A stretch of DNA of 64,000 nucleotides from Inquilinus sp052078665 (GTDB lineage Bacteria; Pseudomonadota; Alphaproteobacteria; DSM-16000; Inquilinaceae): the NCBI RefSeq assembly GCF_052078665.1, contig NZ_JBQJIK010000040.1, positions 1-64,000 on the forward strand, read 5' to 3'. The notes under the pieces were generated by a model. It worked only from the letters and a program-made list of their open reading frames with translations, was not told the origin of the DNA and searched no databases. Shown one piece after another: positions 45,783 to 54,537 of the stretch. Numbering within the stretch: the stretch's first letter is position 1; the number at the start of each line of letters is the position of its first letter. Both the position numbers and the translations under genes were made by a program.

Positions 45783-46979
45783 TCACGGGGTGACGATCGC
45801 CCGGAACTCGCGCACCAAAGCGGCGGCGAAGTCCGGGTCGTTGATGTGCAGCGGCAGCTCGATCAGCTGCCGGTCGGCGGTCTGCCGCAGGTCGCGGCGC
45901 AGCGCCTGGAACAGGGCCTCGTCCGCGGCGGGATCATGGAACGGCTGGCCGGGCGCGTCGATGGCCGAGACGCCGCCGAGCGGCAGCAGGAACCGCACCG
46001 GCCCGGGGCAGAGGTTGAGCCGCGCGGCGATCCAGGCGCCGATCGCGGCATTCTCCTCAACCGTCGTCCGCATCAGCGTCACCTGGGCGTTGTGGACATG
46101 CAGGCGCCGGCCGCGGAATTTTTCCGGCACCGTCTCCATCGCGCCGAAATTCACCATGTCGGCGGCGCCGGTCGACCCGACATAGGGCAGGCCGGTGCGG
46201 GCGATCGCGCCGAAGCGGTCCTCGCTGCAGGCGAAGACGCCGCCGACCAGGAAATCGGCGACCTCGGTGGTGGTGGCGTCGATCACGCCGCGCAGGAAGC
46301 CGCCCTCCGCCAGCTTCTCCATCGACTGGCCGCCGGTGCCGGTGGCGTGGAACACCAGGCAGTCATGGTCCTGCTCCAGCAGGCGCCGGATCTCGGTCAC
46401 GCAGGGCGTGGTCACGCCGAACATGGTCATGCCGATCGCCGGCCGGTCGCCCGCGCCGGACGCTTCCCGCCATGTCGCCATGCCGGCCACCGCATGGGCG
46501 GCGTTGGCGATCACCCGCCGGCTGATGGCGTTCAGCCCGGCGATGTCGACCACCGAATGCATCATGGTGATGTCCGTCGCCCCGACATAGGGCGCGACAT
46601 TGCCCGAGGCGACGGTCGACACCATCAGCTTCGGCAGCCCGACCGGCAAGGCGCGCAAAGCCGCCGTGACCAGCGCGGTGTTGCCGGTGCCGCCCAGGCC
46701 CAGCACAGCGTCGATGTCGTTCCGCGTCGCCAGGTAGCGCGTCAGCGCGGCCGCCATCGCCGTCACCGCCACGCCGCGGTCGGTGGCGCCCAGCACCGCG
46801 GCGGCGCCGTCCGGATGATGGCCGGCGACCTCGGCCGCCGGCACGTCGGCCTCATCCCCGCCGCCGCGGGTGCCGACATCGACCAGCTGCGCCGCCACGC
46901 CGGCGGCCCGGATGCAGTCGCGGGCATAGGCCAGCTCCGCCGCCTTCGTGTCGCAGGTCCCGATCACCAGCACCGCCAT
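45783..46979 (-). CDS. UPF0261/Tm-1-like ATP-binding protein
   Basis: About 398 residues. It begins VLVIGTCDTKAAELAYARD and carries GLGGTGNTALVTAALRALP, MVSTVASGNVAPYVGATDI, VFHATGTGGQSMEKL and VGSTGAADMVNFG, all hallmarks of UPF0261. The family is homologous to the N-terminal, ATP-binding half of the tomato virus-resistance protein Tm-1. The ATG at 46979 has a strong GGGGAGG site. It is the first gene of a two-gene operon with the TIM-barrel protein and is divergent from a GntR regulator. The metabolic role is unknown. Confidence 0.92.
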   Translation of the reverse strand: MAVLVIGTCDTKAAELAYARDCIRAAGVAAQLVDVGTRGGGDEADVPAAEVAGHHPDGAAAVLGATDRGVAVTAMAAALTRYLATRNDIDAVLGLGGTGNTALVTAALRALPVGLPKLMVSTVASGNVAPYVGATDITMMHSVVDIAGLNAISRRVIANAAHAVAGMATWREASGAGDRPAIGMTMFGVTTPCVTEIRRLLEQDHDCLVFHATGTGGQSMEKLAEGGFLRGVIDATTTEVADFLVGGVFACSEDRFGAIARTGLPYVGSTGAADMVNFGAMETVPEKFRGRRLHVHNAQVTLMRTTVEENAAIGAWIAARLNLCPGPVRFLLPLGGVSAIDAPGQPFHDPAADEALFQALRRDLRQTADRQLIELPLHINDPDFAAALVREFRAIVTP

Positions 46980-47037
46980 GTCTTGCCTCCCCGTCATCCC
47001 GGTCGTCTACCGGCTTCGTCAAAAAGCATATTGCATA

Positions 47038-47054
47038 TTGTGTATTATTCACAA
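47038..47054. promoter_or_regulatory. Candidate GntR operator in the divergent promoter
   Basis: TTGTG-TATTATT-CACAA (47038-47054) is a perfect 5-bp inverted repeat in an AT-rich patch that also contains CATATTG twice. It lies 20 bp before the GntR start codon and about 60 bp before the UPF0261 start on the other strand, so one site could control both genes. Confidence 0.5.
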
Positions 47055-47073
47055 GCCGGATAGGGTTGCCTCC

Positions 47074-47733
47074 ATGAGCGCTGAAAAACACCTCACCCTC
47101 CGCGAGCGGATCCGCCACGAGTTGGTCCGCATGATCGTCAGCGGCGAGCTGCCGGCCGGGGCCGCGATCGACGAGAAGAAGCTGGTCGAACGCTTGTCGA
47201 CCAGCCGCACCCCGTTCCGCGAGGCGATCGGCACGCTGGAGCGGGAAGGGCTGATCGAGATCCGCCCCTATCGCGGCTTCTTCGTGCGCCAGCTGTCGCG
47301 CAAGGATGTCGAGGACCTGTACGATCTGCGCGAGACGCTGGAGGCGATGGCCGCCCGGCGGGCGGTCGAGCGCGCCTCGGACGGCGACATCGACCGGCTG
47401 TCCTCGATGCTCGACCGCGCCGTCCAGGCGCTGCGGTCGGACGACATGGCCGCCTATGCCGCCGAGGACCGGCGCTTCCACGAGTTCATCGCCGAGCTGT
47501 CGGACAACCACGCTTTGGTCGACACCCTGTCGCGCCTGGCGCTGCAGATCCAGATGTGCCGGGTGATCGCCAATCGCAGCCGGGACTTCGCCGAGCGCGC
47601 GGCGGACGAGCGCGACCGCATCCTCGGCGCCTTCCGCCAGCGCGATGCCGGCCTCGCCGCCCGGCTGATGGCCGAGCACATCGCCGATGTCCGCCAGTCG
47701 GTGATGGCGCAGCTGATGGCCGAAGCCGGCTGA
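47074..47733 (+). CDS. GntR-family regulator (FadR/FCD subfamily)
   Basis: Regulator of 219 residues. N-terminal winged helix (LTLRERIRHELVRMIVSGELP, TSRTPFREAIGTLEREGLIEI) and a helical FCD domain with likely metal ligands in DLRETLEAMAARRAV, RRFHEFIAELSDNHALV and LMAEHIADVRQS. FCD members usually respond to organic acids. It is divergent from the UPF0261 operon and is followed 55 bp later by a sugar transporter on the same strand; either could be its target. Confidence 0.92.
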   Translation: MSAEKHLTLRERIRHELVRMIVSGELPAGAAIDEKKLVERLSTSRTPFREAIGTLEREGLIEIRPYRGFFVRQLSRKDVEDLYDLRETLEAMAARRAVERASDGDIDRLSSMLDRAVQALRSDDMAAYAAEDRRFHEFIAELSDNHALVDTLSRLALQIQMCRVIANRSRDFAERAADERDRILGAFRQRDAGLAARLMAEHIADVRQSVMAQLMAEAG

Positions 47734-47788
47734 TCACCGGGCCGGCCCGCCAAGAGGCCAGGCCCGATCAACAAGGGAGGATCTGGGA

Positions 47789-49051
47789 ATGCTGAGACGT
47801 CTCGGCCTGTGGCTGGCTGTCGCCGCCACCGCCATCGCCGCCGGCCTCGCGCCGGCCAAGGCGGAGGTCCTCAAGATCTGGGGGCCGGAGCAGATCACCG
47901 ACCCGCTGATCGGCGATCTCTGGAACGGCTTGAAGGCCGATTTCGAGAAGGCCAATCCCGGCGTGACGGTGGAGTTCATGGTGCCGACCGGCACCATCTC
48001 GAACGGCGCCGTGCAGGCGGCGATCCAGTCCGATGCCGGGCCCGACCTGGTGCTGACCAATTCCGGCGTCGGCCGGGTCGGCATCGTCGCCAAGGCCGGG
48101 CTGGTGGTGCCGCTGACCCGCTACTACGACGAGCGCGGCTGGAAGGCGCAGCTGTATCCCTGGCTGTACGACACGCTGAAGGGGCAGTTCGGCGGCGAGA
48201 TCTACGAGATCCCGGACGGGCTCGACGTCATCGGCGTGTTCTACCACAAGGACATGTTCGCCGAGCATGGCTGGACCATACCGGACAGCTACGAGGGCTT
48301 CCTGGCCCTGCTCGGAGAGATCAAGAAAGCCGGCATCCAGCCGCTGACCGTCGGCCCGCGCAACAACGCCAATGGCGGCCATCTGTTCGGCAACCTGTTG
48401 CAGGTGACGGCCGGGCGGCAGGTCGTCGGCGAGGTGCTGGCGGGCAAGCGGCCCTGGACCGACCCGGCCATGGTCAAGGGCGCGCAGCGCCTGGTCGACC
48501 TGGTCGCCGCCGACTATGTCCAGCCGCAGATGGTCGGGCTCGACCTCGACGCCGCCGCCCGGCTCTGGTTCACCAAGCGCGCGGCGATGATGGTGGCCGG
48601 GCCCTGGTTCACCAACAACGCCCGCAAGGCCGGCTTCGACATGGCCAATGCCGGCTATGCGACGATGCCGTCCGACCTCGCCGGCGAATCCCTCGCCACC
48701 GGCGGCGTGGGCTGGAGCTGGATGCTGCCGAAGACCTCGCGCCACCCCGACCTCGCCCTGAAATGGCTCGACTACATCCTGTCGGATGCGGTGATGACCC
48801 GGCGGGCCTCGCATGCCAGCAGCTGGATGGTCTATCCGCGGGCCCTGGCCGGACTGACGCCGACCCAGCCGGTGCTGGCCAGCGTCTTCGCCGCGGCAGA
48901 CAAGGGCGTCGGCTACAACCCCAGCGTCTACATGCCCGGCAACGTGCTCGAGGCCTACATGCAGGTCATCCAGGGCCTGATCGGCGGCCAGATCGGGGCC
49001 GAGGCGGGCATGGCGCAGATCGACGGCCAGATGCAGCAGGCGGCGAAGTGA
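47789..49051 (+). CDS. CUT1-type sugar ABC transporter substrate-binding protein
   Basis: Periplasmic binding protein of 420 residues (extracellular family 1). Signal peptide LRRLGLWLAVAATAIAAGLAPAKA, then VLKIWGPEQITDPLIGDLWNG; typical FYHKDMFAEHGWTIPDSYEGF and MMVAGPWFTNNARKAGFDM. Good GGGAGGA ribosome site. Its stop overlaps the GTG start of the permease (GTGA). Ligand: an oligo- or disaccharide, by family. Confidence 0.94.
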   Translation: MLRRLGLWLAVAATAIAAGLAPAKAEVLKIWGPEQITDPLIGDLWNGLKADFEKANPGVTVEFMVPTGTISNGAVQAAIQSDAGPDLVLTNSGVGRVGIVAKAGLVVPLTRYYDERGWKAQLYPWLYDTLKGQFGGEIYEIPDGLDVIGVFYHKDMFAEHGWTIPDSYEGFLALLGEIKKAGIQPLTVGPRNNANGGHLFGNLLQVTAGRQVVGEVLAGKRPWTDPAMVKGAQRLVDLVAADYVQPQMVGLDLDAAARLWFTKRAAMMVAGPWFTNNARKAGFDMANAGYATMPSDLAGESLATGGVGWSWMLPKTSRHPDLALKWLDYILSDAVMTRRASHASSWMVYPRALAGLTPTQPVLASVFAAADKGVGYNPSVYMPGNVLEAYMQVIQGLIGGQIGAEAGMAQIDGQMQQAAK

Positions 49052-49989
49052 CGGTGCTGCCGGACAGCGCGGCGCGGCGGGTGCGGGGCGGGCGGCGGTT
49101 TCTGACCAAGACCGCCCGGCCGGGCGGGGAGGGGCTGCGGGCCGCCATCCCATTCCTGCTGCCGGCGGTCGGCCTCTACGCCCTGTTCACCCTGCTGCCG
49201 ATCGCGGAGACGCTGCGCCTCAGCGTCACCGCGTCCGACACCGGCGCCGGCGCGGCGGCGGGCGGAGGCCTGCAGAACTACGCCCGGCTGGCCGGCGACC
49301 CGATCTTCTGGCAGGCGCTGCGCCAGACCGTGGTCTGGCTGCTGCTGCACCTGGTCTTCGCCGGCGGGCTCGGCTTCGCCCTGGCGCTCGCGATCTCTGG
49401 GCTCAGGGTCGGGCGGATCTTCTACCGCTGCGCCTTCTTCCTGCCGCATGTGGTGTCGCTGGCGGTGGTCGGCGTGATCTGGAGCAAGATCTACGACCCC
49501 TATTTCGGGCTGATCAACGGTGCCTTCTACACCCTCGGCCTCGACAGCCTGGCCCGGGGCTGGCTGTCGGAGCCGTTCCTGGTGCTGTTCTCGATCAACA
49601 TCGCCAGCAGCTGGCAGGGTTTCGGCCTGTACATGCTGCTGTTCATCGCCGGGCTGCAGGGCATCGACCGCACCCTGTACGACGCGGCGGAGGTCGACGG
49701 CGCCACCGCCTTCCAGAAGCTGCGCCACGTCACCATCCCGGGGCTGCGCGAGGTCATGACCTTCGTCGCCTCGCTGGCCCTGATCAACGGGCTGAAGGGC
49801 TTCGCCACGATCTGGGTGATGACGCAGGGCGGGCCGTTCTACCGCAGCGAGCTCCTGACCACCTACATCTACAAGCTGGCCTTCCAGCTGCAGGACCACG
49901 GCCGTGCCGCGGCGCTCTGCGTCGTGCTCAGCCTGATGGCGATCGCCATCACCGTCGGCTTCAACCGCTGGCGGGAGCGGGTGCGATGA
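49048..49989 (+). CDS. CUT1 sugar ABC transporter permease (MalF/UgpA type)
   Basis: Permease of 313 residues with six helices after a basic N-terminal tail; motifs AIPFLLPAVGLYALFTLLPI, FFLPHVVSLAVVGVIW and the EAA loop AAEVDGATAFQKLRHVTIP. The start is GTG 49048, coupled to the upstream stop. It pairs with the downstream permease (ATGA overlap). Confidence 0.94.
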   Translation: MTVLPDSAARRVRGGRRFLTKTARPGGEGLRAAIPFLLPAVGLYALFTLLPIAETLRLSVTASDTGAGAAAGGGLQNYARLAGDPIFWQALRQTVVWLLLHLVFAGGLGFALALAISGLRVGRIFYRCAFFLPHVVSLAVVGVIWSKIYDPYFGLINGAFYTLGLDSLARGWLSEPFLVLFSINIASSWQGFGLYMLLFIAGLQGIDRTLYDAAEVDGATAFQKLRHVTIPGLREVMTFVASLALINGLKGFATIWVMTQGGPFYRSELLTTYIYKLAFQLQDHGRAAALCVVLSLMAIAITVGFNRWRERVR

Positions 49990-50816
49990 GCGCGCGCCGC
50001 CGCTCCGACCGCTGGCGGGCGCTCGGCCTGCTGCCGCCGCTCGCCTTCCTGCTGGGGCCGTTCCTGTGGCTGCTCGCCTCCAGCCTGAAGACCGAGGCCG
50101 AGATCGCCACCGCCGATCCCTTCGCCGCGCCGGACCGGCTGATGTGGGTCAACTATGTCGACGCCTGGCAGATCGGGTCGTTCGGCGAGCTGATCCTGAA
50201 CAGCCTGGCCAATGTCGCGGCGGTGGTGGTGCTGATGATCCTGGTCTGCGCCCCGGCCGGCTACGCCTTCGCCAAGATGCGCTTCCGCGGCAGCGAGGCG
50301 CTGTTCTATCTGCTGATCCTCGGCCTGACCGTGCCGATCCAGGCGATCGTCATCCCGTTGTACCAGCTGCTCTCCGGCCTCGGGCTGCTCGACAGCCTGA
50401 CCGGCATCACCCTGGCCCAGGTCGGCAACGGCATCCCCTTCGGCGTCTTCCTGATGCGCAACTTCTTCCGCAACGTGCCGCATGAGCTCCTGGAGGCGGC
50501 ACGGGTCGACGGCTGCGGCCACGGCCGCATCCTGCTGCGGATCTTCCTGCCGATCTCGGCCCCCGCGGTGCTGGCCCTGGTGGTGATCAGCGCCCTGGGC
50601 ACCTGGAACGACTTCTTCCTGCCGCTGGTGGTGCTGATCTCGCCCGAGGTGCAGACCCTGCCGCTCGGCCTGGTGCGCTTCGCCGGGACCTATTCGACCG
50701 ATCACCGCCTGGTCTTCGCCGGCACGGTGATCTCCTTCCTGCCGATCGTGCTCCTCTACATCGCCACCCAGCGCCGCTTCACCGAAGGCCTGACCCAGGG
50801 TGCCCTCAAGGGATGA
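49986..50816 (+). CDS. CUT1 sugar ABC transporter permease (MalG/UgpE type)
   Basis: Permease of 276 residues. Motifs: FLWLLASSLKTEAEI, PAGYAFAKMRFRG, GLTVPIQAIVIPLYQLL and the EAA loop AARVDGCGHGRILLRIFLPI. No ATPase gene of the MalK/UgpC type follows; such transporters often share an ATPase encoded elsewhere. A dehydrogenase and a cupin gene come next. Confidence 0.95.
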   Translation: MSARRRSDRWRALGLLPPLAFLLGPFLWLLASSLKTEAEIATADPFAAPDRLMWVNYVDAWQIGSFGELILNSLANVAAVVVLMILVCAPAGYAFAKMRFRGSEALFYLLILGLTVPIQAIVIPLYQLLSGLGLLDSLTGITLAQVGNGIPFGVFLMRNFFRNVPHELLEAARVDGCGHGRILLRIFLPISAPAVLALVVISALGTWNDFFLPLVVLISPEVQTLPLGLVRFAGTYSTDHRLVFAGTVISFLPIVLLYIATQRRFTEGLTQGALKG

Positions 50817-50820
50817 CCGC

Positions 50821-51897
50821 ATGACCAGCATCACCTACAACTTCGAGTATGAGCGGCGCCTCAAGGCCTGCTTCATCGGCGCCGGCGGCCATTCCTACCG
50901 CAACATCTACCCATCGCTGCGCTACGCCCCGGTCGAGCTGGCGGCGGTCTGCGACGTCGATGGCGGCCGAGCGGCCGATTACGCCCAGCTGTTCGGGGCC
51001 GGCCGCAGCTACACCGACCACCGCGAGATGCTGGCGGCCGAGACGCCGGAGGTGGTGTTCATCGTCACCGGCTACCACCCGGACGGGCGGGTCCAGGCGA
51101 CCGATCTGGCCCAGGACGTGCTGGCCGCCGGCGCCCATGTCTGGATGGAGAAGCCGACGGCGGCCAGCCTGGCCGAGGTGCGCGACCTGGAGGCGGCCAG
51201 CCGCCAGCACGGCCGCTTCGTCATGACCGGGCTGAAGAAAATCTTCTTCCCGACCATCGAGAAGCTGAAATCGATCATCGACAGCCCGGAGTTCGGCCGC
51301 GTCTCCTCGATAGCCGTCCGCTACCCGCAGGCGCTGCCGCCGCCGGAGCGCCGGGGCGACCTGGTGGCGATGCAGAGCTTCCTCGACCACATCTACCACC
51401 CGGCCGCGATCCTGCTGCACCTGATGGGGCCGGTCGACCGGATGAGCTATGAGTGGGAGCCGGCGAACGGTGCCGCCGTGGTGTCGCTGCGGTTCAAGAG
51501 CGGCGCCATCGGCAGCCTGCATTTCGCCGCCGGCCAGTCCGGCACCAGCCCGCTGGAGCGGGTCGAAGTCATCGGCAACCGCGCCAATGCCGTGGTCGAG
51601 AACGGCGTCCGGCTGACCTACTACCGGCGGGCGGCGCTGCCCGCCTACGGCCGCGCCGCCTCCTTCATCCAAGGCGACCACGAGGCCCCGATCCTGTGGG
51701 AGCCGGAATGCTCGCTGGGCCAGCTCTACAACAACAACCTGTTCTATCTCGGCTATGTGCCCGAGATCCTGCATTTCTGCGACAGCGCCCTGGCCGGCAC
51801 GCCGCCCACCAAGGGCACGCTGCAGGACGCCGCCCAGATCATGGCCCTGTTCGAGGCCTTCCAGCGCACGCCGGCGGGCGTGACCGTCAGCCTCTGA
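50821..51897 (+). CDS. Gfo/Idh/MocA-family oxidoreductase
   Basis: Dehydrogenase of 358 residues beginning MTSITYNFEYERRLKACFIG; Rossmann motif FIGAGGHSYRNIYPSL, catalytic-lysine motif VWMEKPTAAS and a conserved FLDHIYHPAAILLHLMG segment. It belongs to the sugar-oxidising dehydrogenase superfamily and is downstream of the CUT1 transporter, with AAGGGA before the ATG. It may oxidise the imported sugar. Confidence 0.92.
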   Translation: MTSITYNFEYERRLKACFIGAGGHSYRNIYPSLRYAPVELAAVCDVDGGRAADYAQLFGAGRSYTDHREMLAAETPEVVFIVTGYHPDGRVQATDLAQDVLAAGAHVWMEKPTAASLAEVRDLEAASRQHGRFVMTGLKKIFFPTIEKLKSIIDSPEFGRVSSIAVRYPQALPPPERRGDLVAMQSFLDHIYHPAAILLHLMGPVDRMSYEWEPANGAAVVSLRFKSGAIGSLHFAAGQSGTSPLERVEVIGNRANAVVENGVRLTYYRRAALPAYGRAASFIQGDHEAPILWEPECSLGQLYNNNLFYLGYVPEILHFCDSALAGTPPTKGTLQDAAQIMALFEAFQRTPAGVTVSL

Positions 51898-51920
51898 TCC
51901 CGATCCCGGAGTACGACCCC

Positions 51921-52301
51921 ATGACCACCCATCCCTGCGTGGCCGACGCCGCCCGCCGTGAGACCGCGATCCTCGACTGGGGCCGGCTCGACTGGCTGGT
52001 GACCGGAGCCGCCATGCCCGGCGCCGAGCTGACCTTCGGCCTGGTGACGATCAAGCCGGGCGAGCGCAACCCGCTGCACTCGCACCCGAATTGCGAGGAG
52101 GTGCTGTACGTAGTCTCCGGCCGCTGCGAGCACCGGCTGGGCGACGAGATCCTGGCGCTGGAGCCCGGCTCCGCCATCCGCATCCCACGCGGCGTGCCGC
52201 ACTGGGCGCGCTGTGTCGGCGACGAGCCGCTGCAGGCGATCATCGCCTTCTCCTCCGGCGACCGGCGGGCCGACATGCACGAGGAGCAGGGGGTGGCCTG
52301 A
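51921..52301 (+). CDS. Small cupin-domain protein
   Basis: Single cupin of 126 residues. Metal ligands are visible: His53, His55 and Glu59 or Glu60 in PLHSHPNCEEVLYVVSG, and His94 in RGVPHWARC. The length fits single-domain sugar isomerase-like or ligand-binding cupins. It is the last gene of the transporter operon and its stop lies one base from that of the convergent LacI gene. Confidence 0.9.
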   Translation: MTTHPCVADAARRETAILDWGRLDWLVTGAAMPGAELTFGLVTIKPGERNPLHSHPNCEEVLYVVSGRCEHRLGDEILALEPGSAIRIPRGVPHWARCVGDEPLQAIIAFSSGDRRADMHEEQGVA

Positions 52302-52302
52302 A

Positions 52303-53337
52303 TCAGGAGCGCCGGGTCAGGAAGCGCGAGGATTCCCGGACCACGATGTTGACCGGGACGGCGACGTCCTTCGGCTCGGCCCGGTCCTCCTCCATCAGGT
52401 GGACCAGCTCGGACACCGCGATCTCGGCGCGGTCGCGCACGCGGATGTCGATCGTGGTCAGCGACGGGATGCTGTAGGCGCCGTCCAGCATGTTGTCGAC
52501 GCTGACCAGGATCATGTCGCCCGGCACCTTCACGCCGCGTTCGTGCAGCAGGCGCAGCGCCCCGATGGCGGCGTTGTCGCTGGCCACGAACAGGCCGTCG
52601 ATGCCGTCGTTGCGGGCCAGCACGGCGCCCATCGCGGCGTAGCCGCCGTCGAAGGTCCAGCTGTTCGCCGCCTCGGTCAGGATGCCGTCACGCGGCGGGC
52701 CCAGTGCGGCGATGGCATCCAGGAACGCCTTCTGCCGCGCGGTGCTGACGGTGGCGTCCTGGGGCCCGGCGATCATGGCGATGCTGCGGGCGCCGGCGCT
52801 GACCAGGTGGGTCGCGGCCAGCCGGCCGACCTGGCCCTCGTCGACCAGCACGTAGAAGCCGCGCCGGCGCCGCAGGTCGATGCAGAACGACCCGCGGCCG
52901 TGATGCTGAGGGTCGGGGATGCCCAGCTGCTCCAGGATCGCGGTGTAGGTCTCGCCATGCGGGCTGTAGAAGATCACGCCGTCGACCTGGCCCTCGACGA
53001 TCAGCCGGGTGCAGTGCTGCCGCACCGCCGATCCGCCCTCCGAGGCGGTGACGATGGCGTTGTAGCCGAAGCCGGCCAGGGCGCGATGCGCCGCCGACAG
53101 CCATTCCGGGATGATCGGCCAGTCGAGATGGTTCAGCACCAGCGCGATGGTGCCGGTCTGGCGCCCCCCCGCGCGGCCGCGATCGGCGACATTGACCTGC
53201 AGCGCCTCGGCCGCCGCCTCGACCCGCCGGCGCATCTCCTCGCTCACCGGGCCGCGGCCGGTGATCACCCGCGACACGGTCGCGGTGGAGACGCCGGCGG
53301 CCTGGGCGATGTCGAAAAGCGTGACGCGGTCGGTCAT
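52303..53337 (-). CDS. LacI-family transcriptional regulator
   Basis: Repressor of 344 residues. Helix-turn-helix VTLFDIAQAAGVSTATVSRV at the N-terminus, hinge helix, and a sugar-binding core (IVEGQVDGVIFYSPHGE, FVASDNAAIGALRLLHERG, MILVSVDNMLDGA, SLTTIDIRVRDRAE). It is divergent from the isomerase operon at 53563 and convergent with the CUT1 operon, so the operon at 53.5-60 kb is its natural target. Confidence 0.94.
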   Translation of the reverse strand: MTDRVTLFDIAQAAGVSTATVSRVITGRGPVSEEMRRRVEAAAEALQVNVADRGRAGGRQTGTIALVLNHLDWPIIPEWLSAAHRALAGFGYNAIVTASEGGSAVRQHCTRLIVEGQVDGVIFYSPHGETYTAILEQLGIPDPQHHGRGSFCIDLRRRRGFYVLVDEGQVGRLAATHLVSAGARSIAMIAGPQDATVSTARQKAFLDAIAALGPPRDGILTEAANSWTFDGGYAAMGAVLARNDGIDGLFVASDNAAIGALRLLHERGVKVPGDMILVSVDNMLDGAYSIPSLTTIDIRVRDRAEIAVSELVHLMEEDRAEPKDVAVPVNIVVRESSRFLTRRS

Positions 53338-53405
53338 TCCTGATCCCCGGCTCGGGCGGGAGCCTGCCGCACCAGATCACGGAAGCCCCTGTTCCTGCAA
53401 GATCT

Positions 53406-53520
53406 CTGCAACGATTGCAGCGTCACGTTTCACAGAAAGCCGCAGCCACACGAGAATCCGGTTGACGGCCGGTCGGAGTCGCGGCAGCGTTGTGAAAATC
53501 TTGCAGTTCGTTTCATGAAA
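53406..53520. promoter_or_regulatory. Candidate operators in the LacI/isomerase divergent region
   Basis: CTGCAACGATTGCAG (53406-53420) is a perfect 6-3-6 palindrome with a central CG, the usual LacI-operator shape. A second type, TTTCATGAAA (53511-53520), is a perfect 10-bp palindrome 43 bp before the isomerase start, flanked by TTGCAG on both sides; a related TTTCACAGAAA lies at 53428-53438. Either set could be the regulator's site. Confidence 0.55.
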
Positions 53521-53562
53521 TTGCAGCGCCGGCCACAGCGGGCGTCGGAAGGGGAGGGCATG

Positions 53563-54510
53563 ATGAAGCTCGGCCTGTACAGCGTGTCCTATGCCGGCAT
53601 CTGGTACCGCGGCGAGGCGCTGTCGCTGCCCGATCTGATCCGCAAGGCACGGCAGCTCGGCTTCGCCGGCATCGAGCTCGACGGCAAGCGGCCGCACGGC
53701 AACCCGATGGACCTCGACGCCGCGGCGCGGCAGGAGATCCGGCGGGTCGCGGCGGGCGAGGGGATCGAGATCGCCGCCGTCGCGTCCAACAACGACTTCA
53801 CCACCCCGGTGCCGGACCATCTCGAGCCGCAGATCCTGATGGTGCGCGAGCAGATCCGCCTGACCGCCGATCTCGGCTCGAAGCTGCTGCGCGTGTTCCT
53901 GGCCTGGCCCGGCGTCACCTATCGCGCCGACGGGCTGGCCCATTACGACGTGGCGCGGCGGCGCTGGGAGGAGATCTGGCGCGACACCACGCGGCTGGAG
54001 ATCTGGGAAAGCGCCCGTGCCGCCTTCCGCGAACTCGCCCGCTTCGCCGAGACCGAGGGCGTGGTGCTGGCGCTGCAGAATCACGGGCCGGTGATCCGCC
54101 ACCACCAGGACGTGATCGACATGGTGCGCGAGGTCGGCTCGCCGGCCTTCCGCGCCTGCCTCGACGCGCCGCTGATGACCCGGCAGGACGACGACTACAT
54201 GCGCCAGGCCTGCCTGGCCGGCCGCGGCCTGCAGGTGCATTCGCACGCCTCGGGCGAGTTCAAGCGCGACGCCAAGGGCCGGGTGGTGCAGGTCCCGTAC
54301 CGCTTCGGCGAGGACGTGCCGAACTATCCGGCCTTCGTCCGGGCGATGAAAGAGATCGGCTATGACGGCTATGTCTGCTTCGAATACTGCCACCTGGCGC
54401 TGAACGAGCGGAACGAGATCCAGGGCCGCGACTTCGTCGACTCCCAGGCCGCCCTGTTCCTGGAATATTTCGGCGAGCTGCTGCGCCAGGCCGAGCGCGC
54501 CGCCGCCTGA
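53563..54510 (+). CDS. Sugar phosphate isomerase/epimerase-family TIM barrel
   Basis: Xylose-isomerase-like TIM barrel of about 315 residues. Visible family strings: GFAGIELDGKRPHGNPMDLD, VVLALQNHGPVIRHHQDVID (metal-binding His), ACLDAPLM, LQVHSHASGEF and GYDGYVCFEYCH. Two adjacent ATGs occur; 53563 has better spacing from GGGGAGG. It starts an operon with a dehydrogenase, a second isomerase and a family-5 transporter. The substrate is not known. Confidence 0.9.
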   Translation: MKLGLYSVSYAGIWYRGEALSLPDLIRKARQLGFAGIELDGKRPHGNPMDLDAAARQEIRRVAAGEGIEIAAVASNNDFTTPVPDHLEPQILMVREQIRLTADLGSKLLRVFLAWPGVTYRADGLAHYDVARRRWEEIWRDTTRLEIWESARAAFRELARFAETEGVVLALQNHGPVIRHHQDVIDMVREVGSPAFRACLDAPLMTRQDDDYMRQACLAGRGLQVHSHASGEFKRDAKGRVVQVPYRFGEDVPNYPAFVRAMKEIGYDGYVCFEYCHLALNERNEIQGRDFVDSQAALFLEYFGELLRQAERAAA

Positions 54511-54537
54511 TCCTGTGCTGTCGAACGGAGGGGTGAA

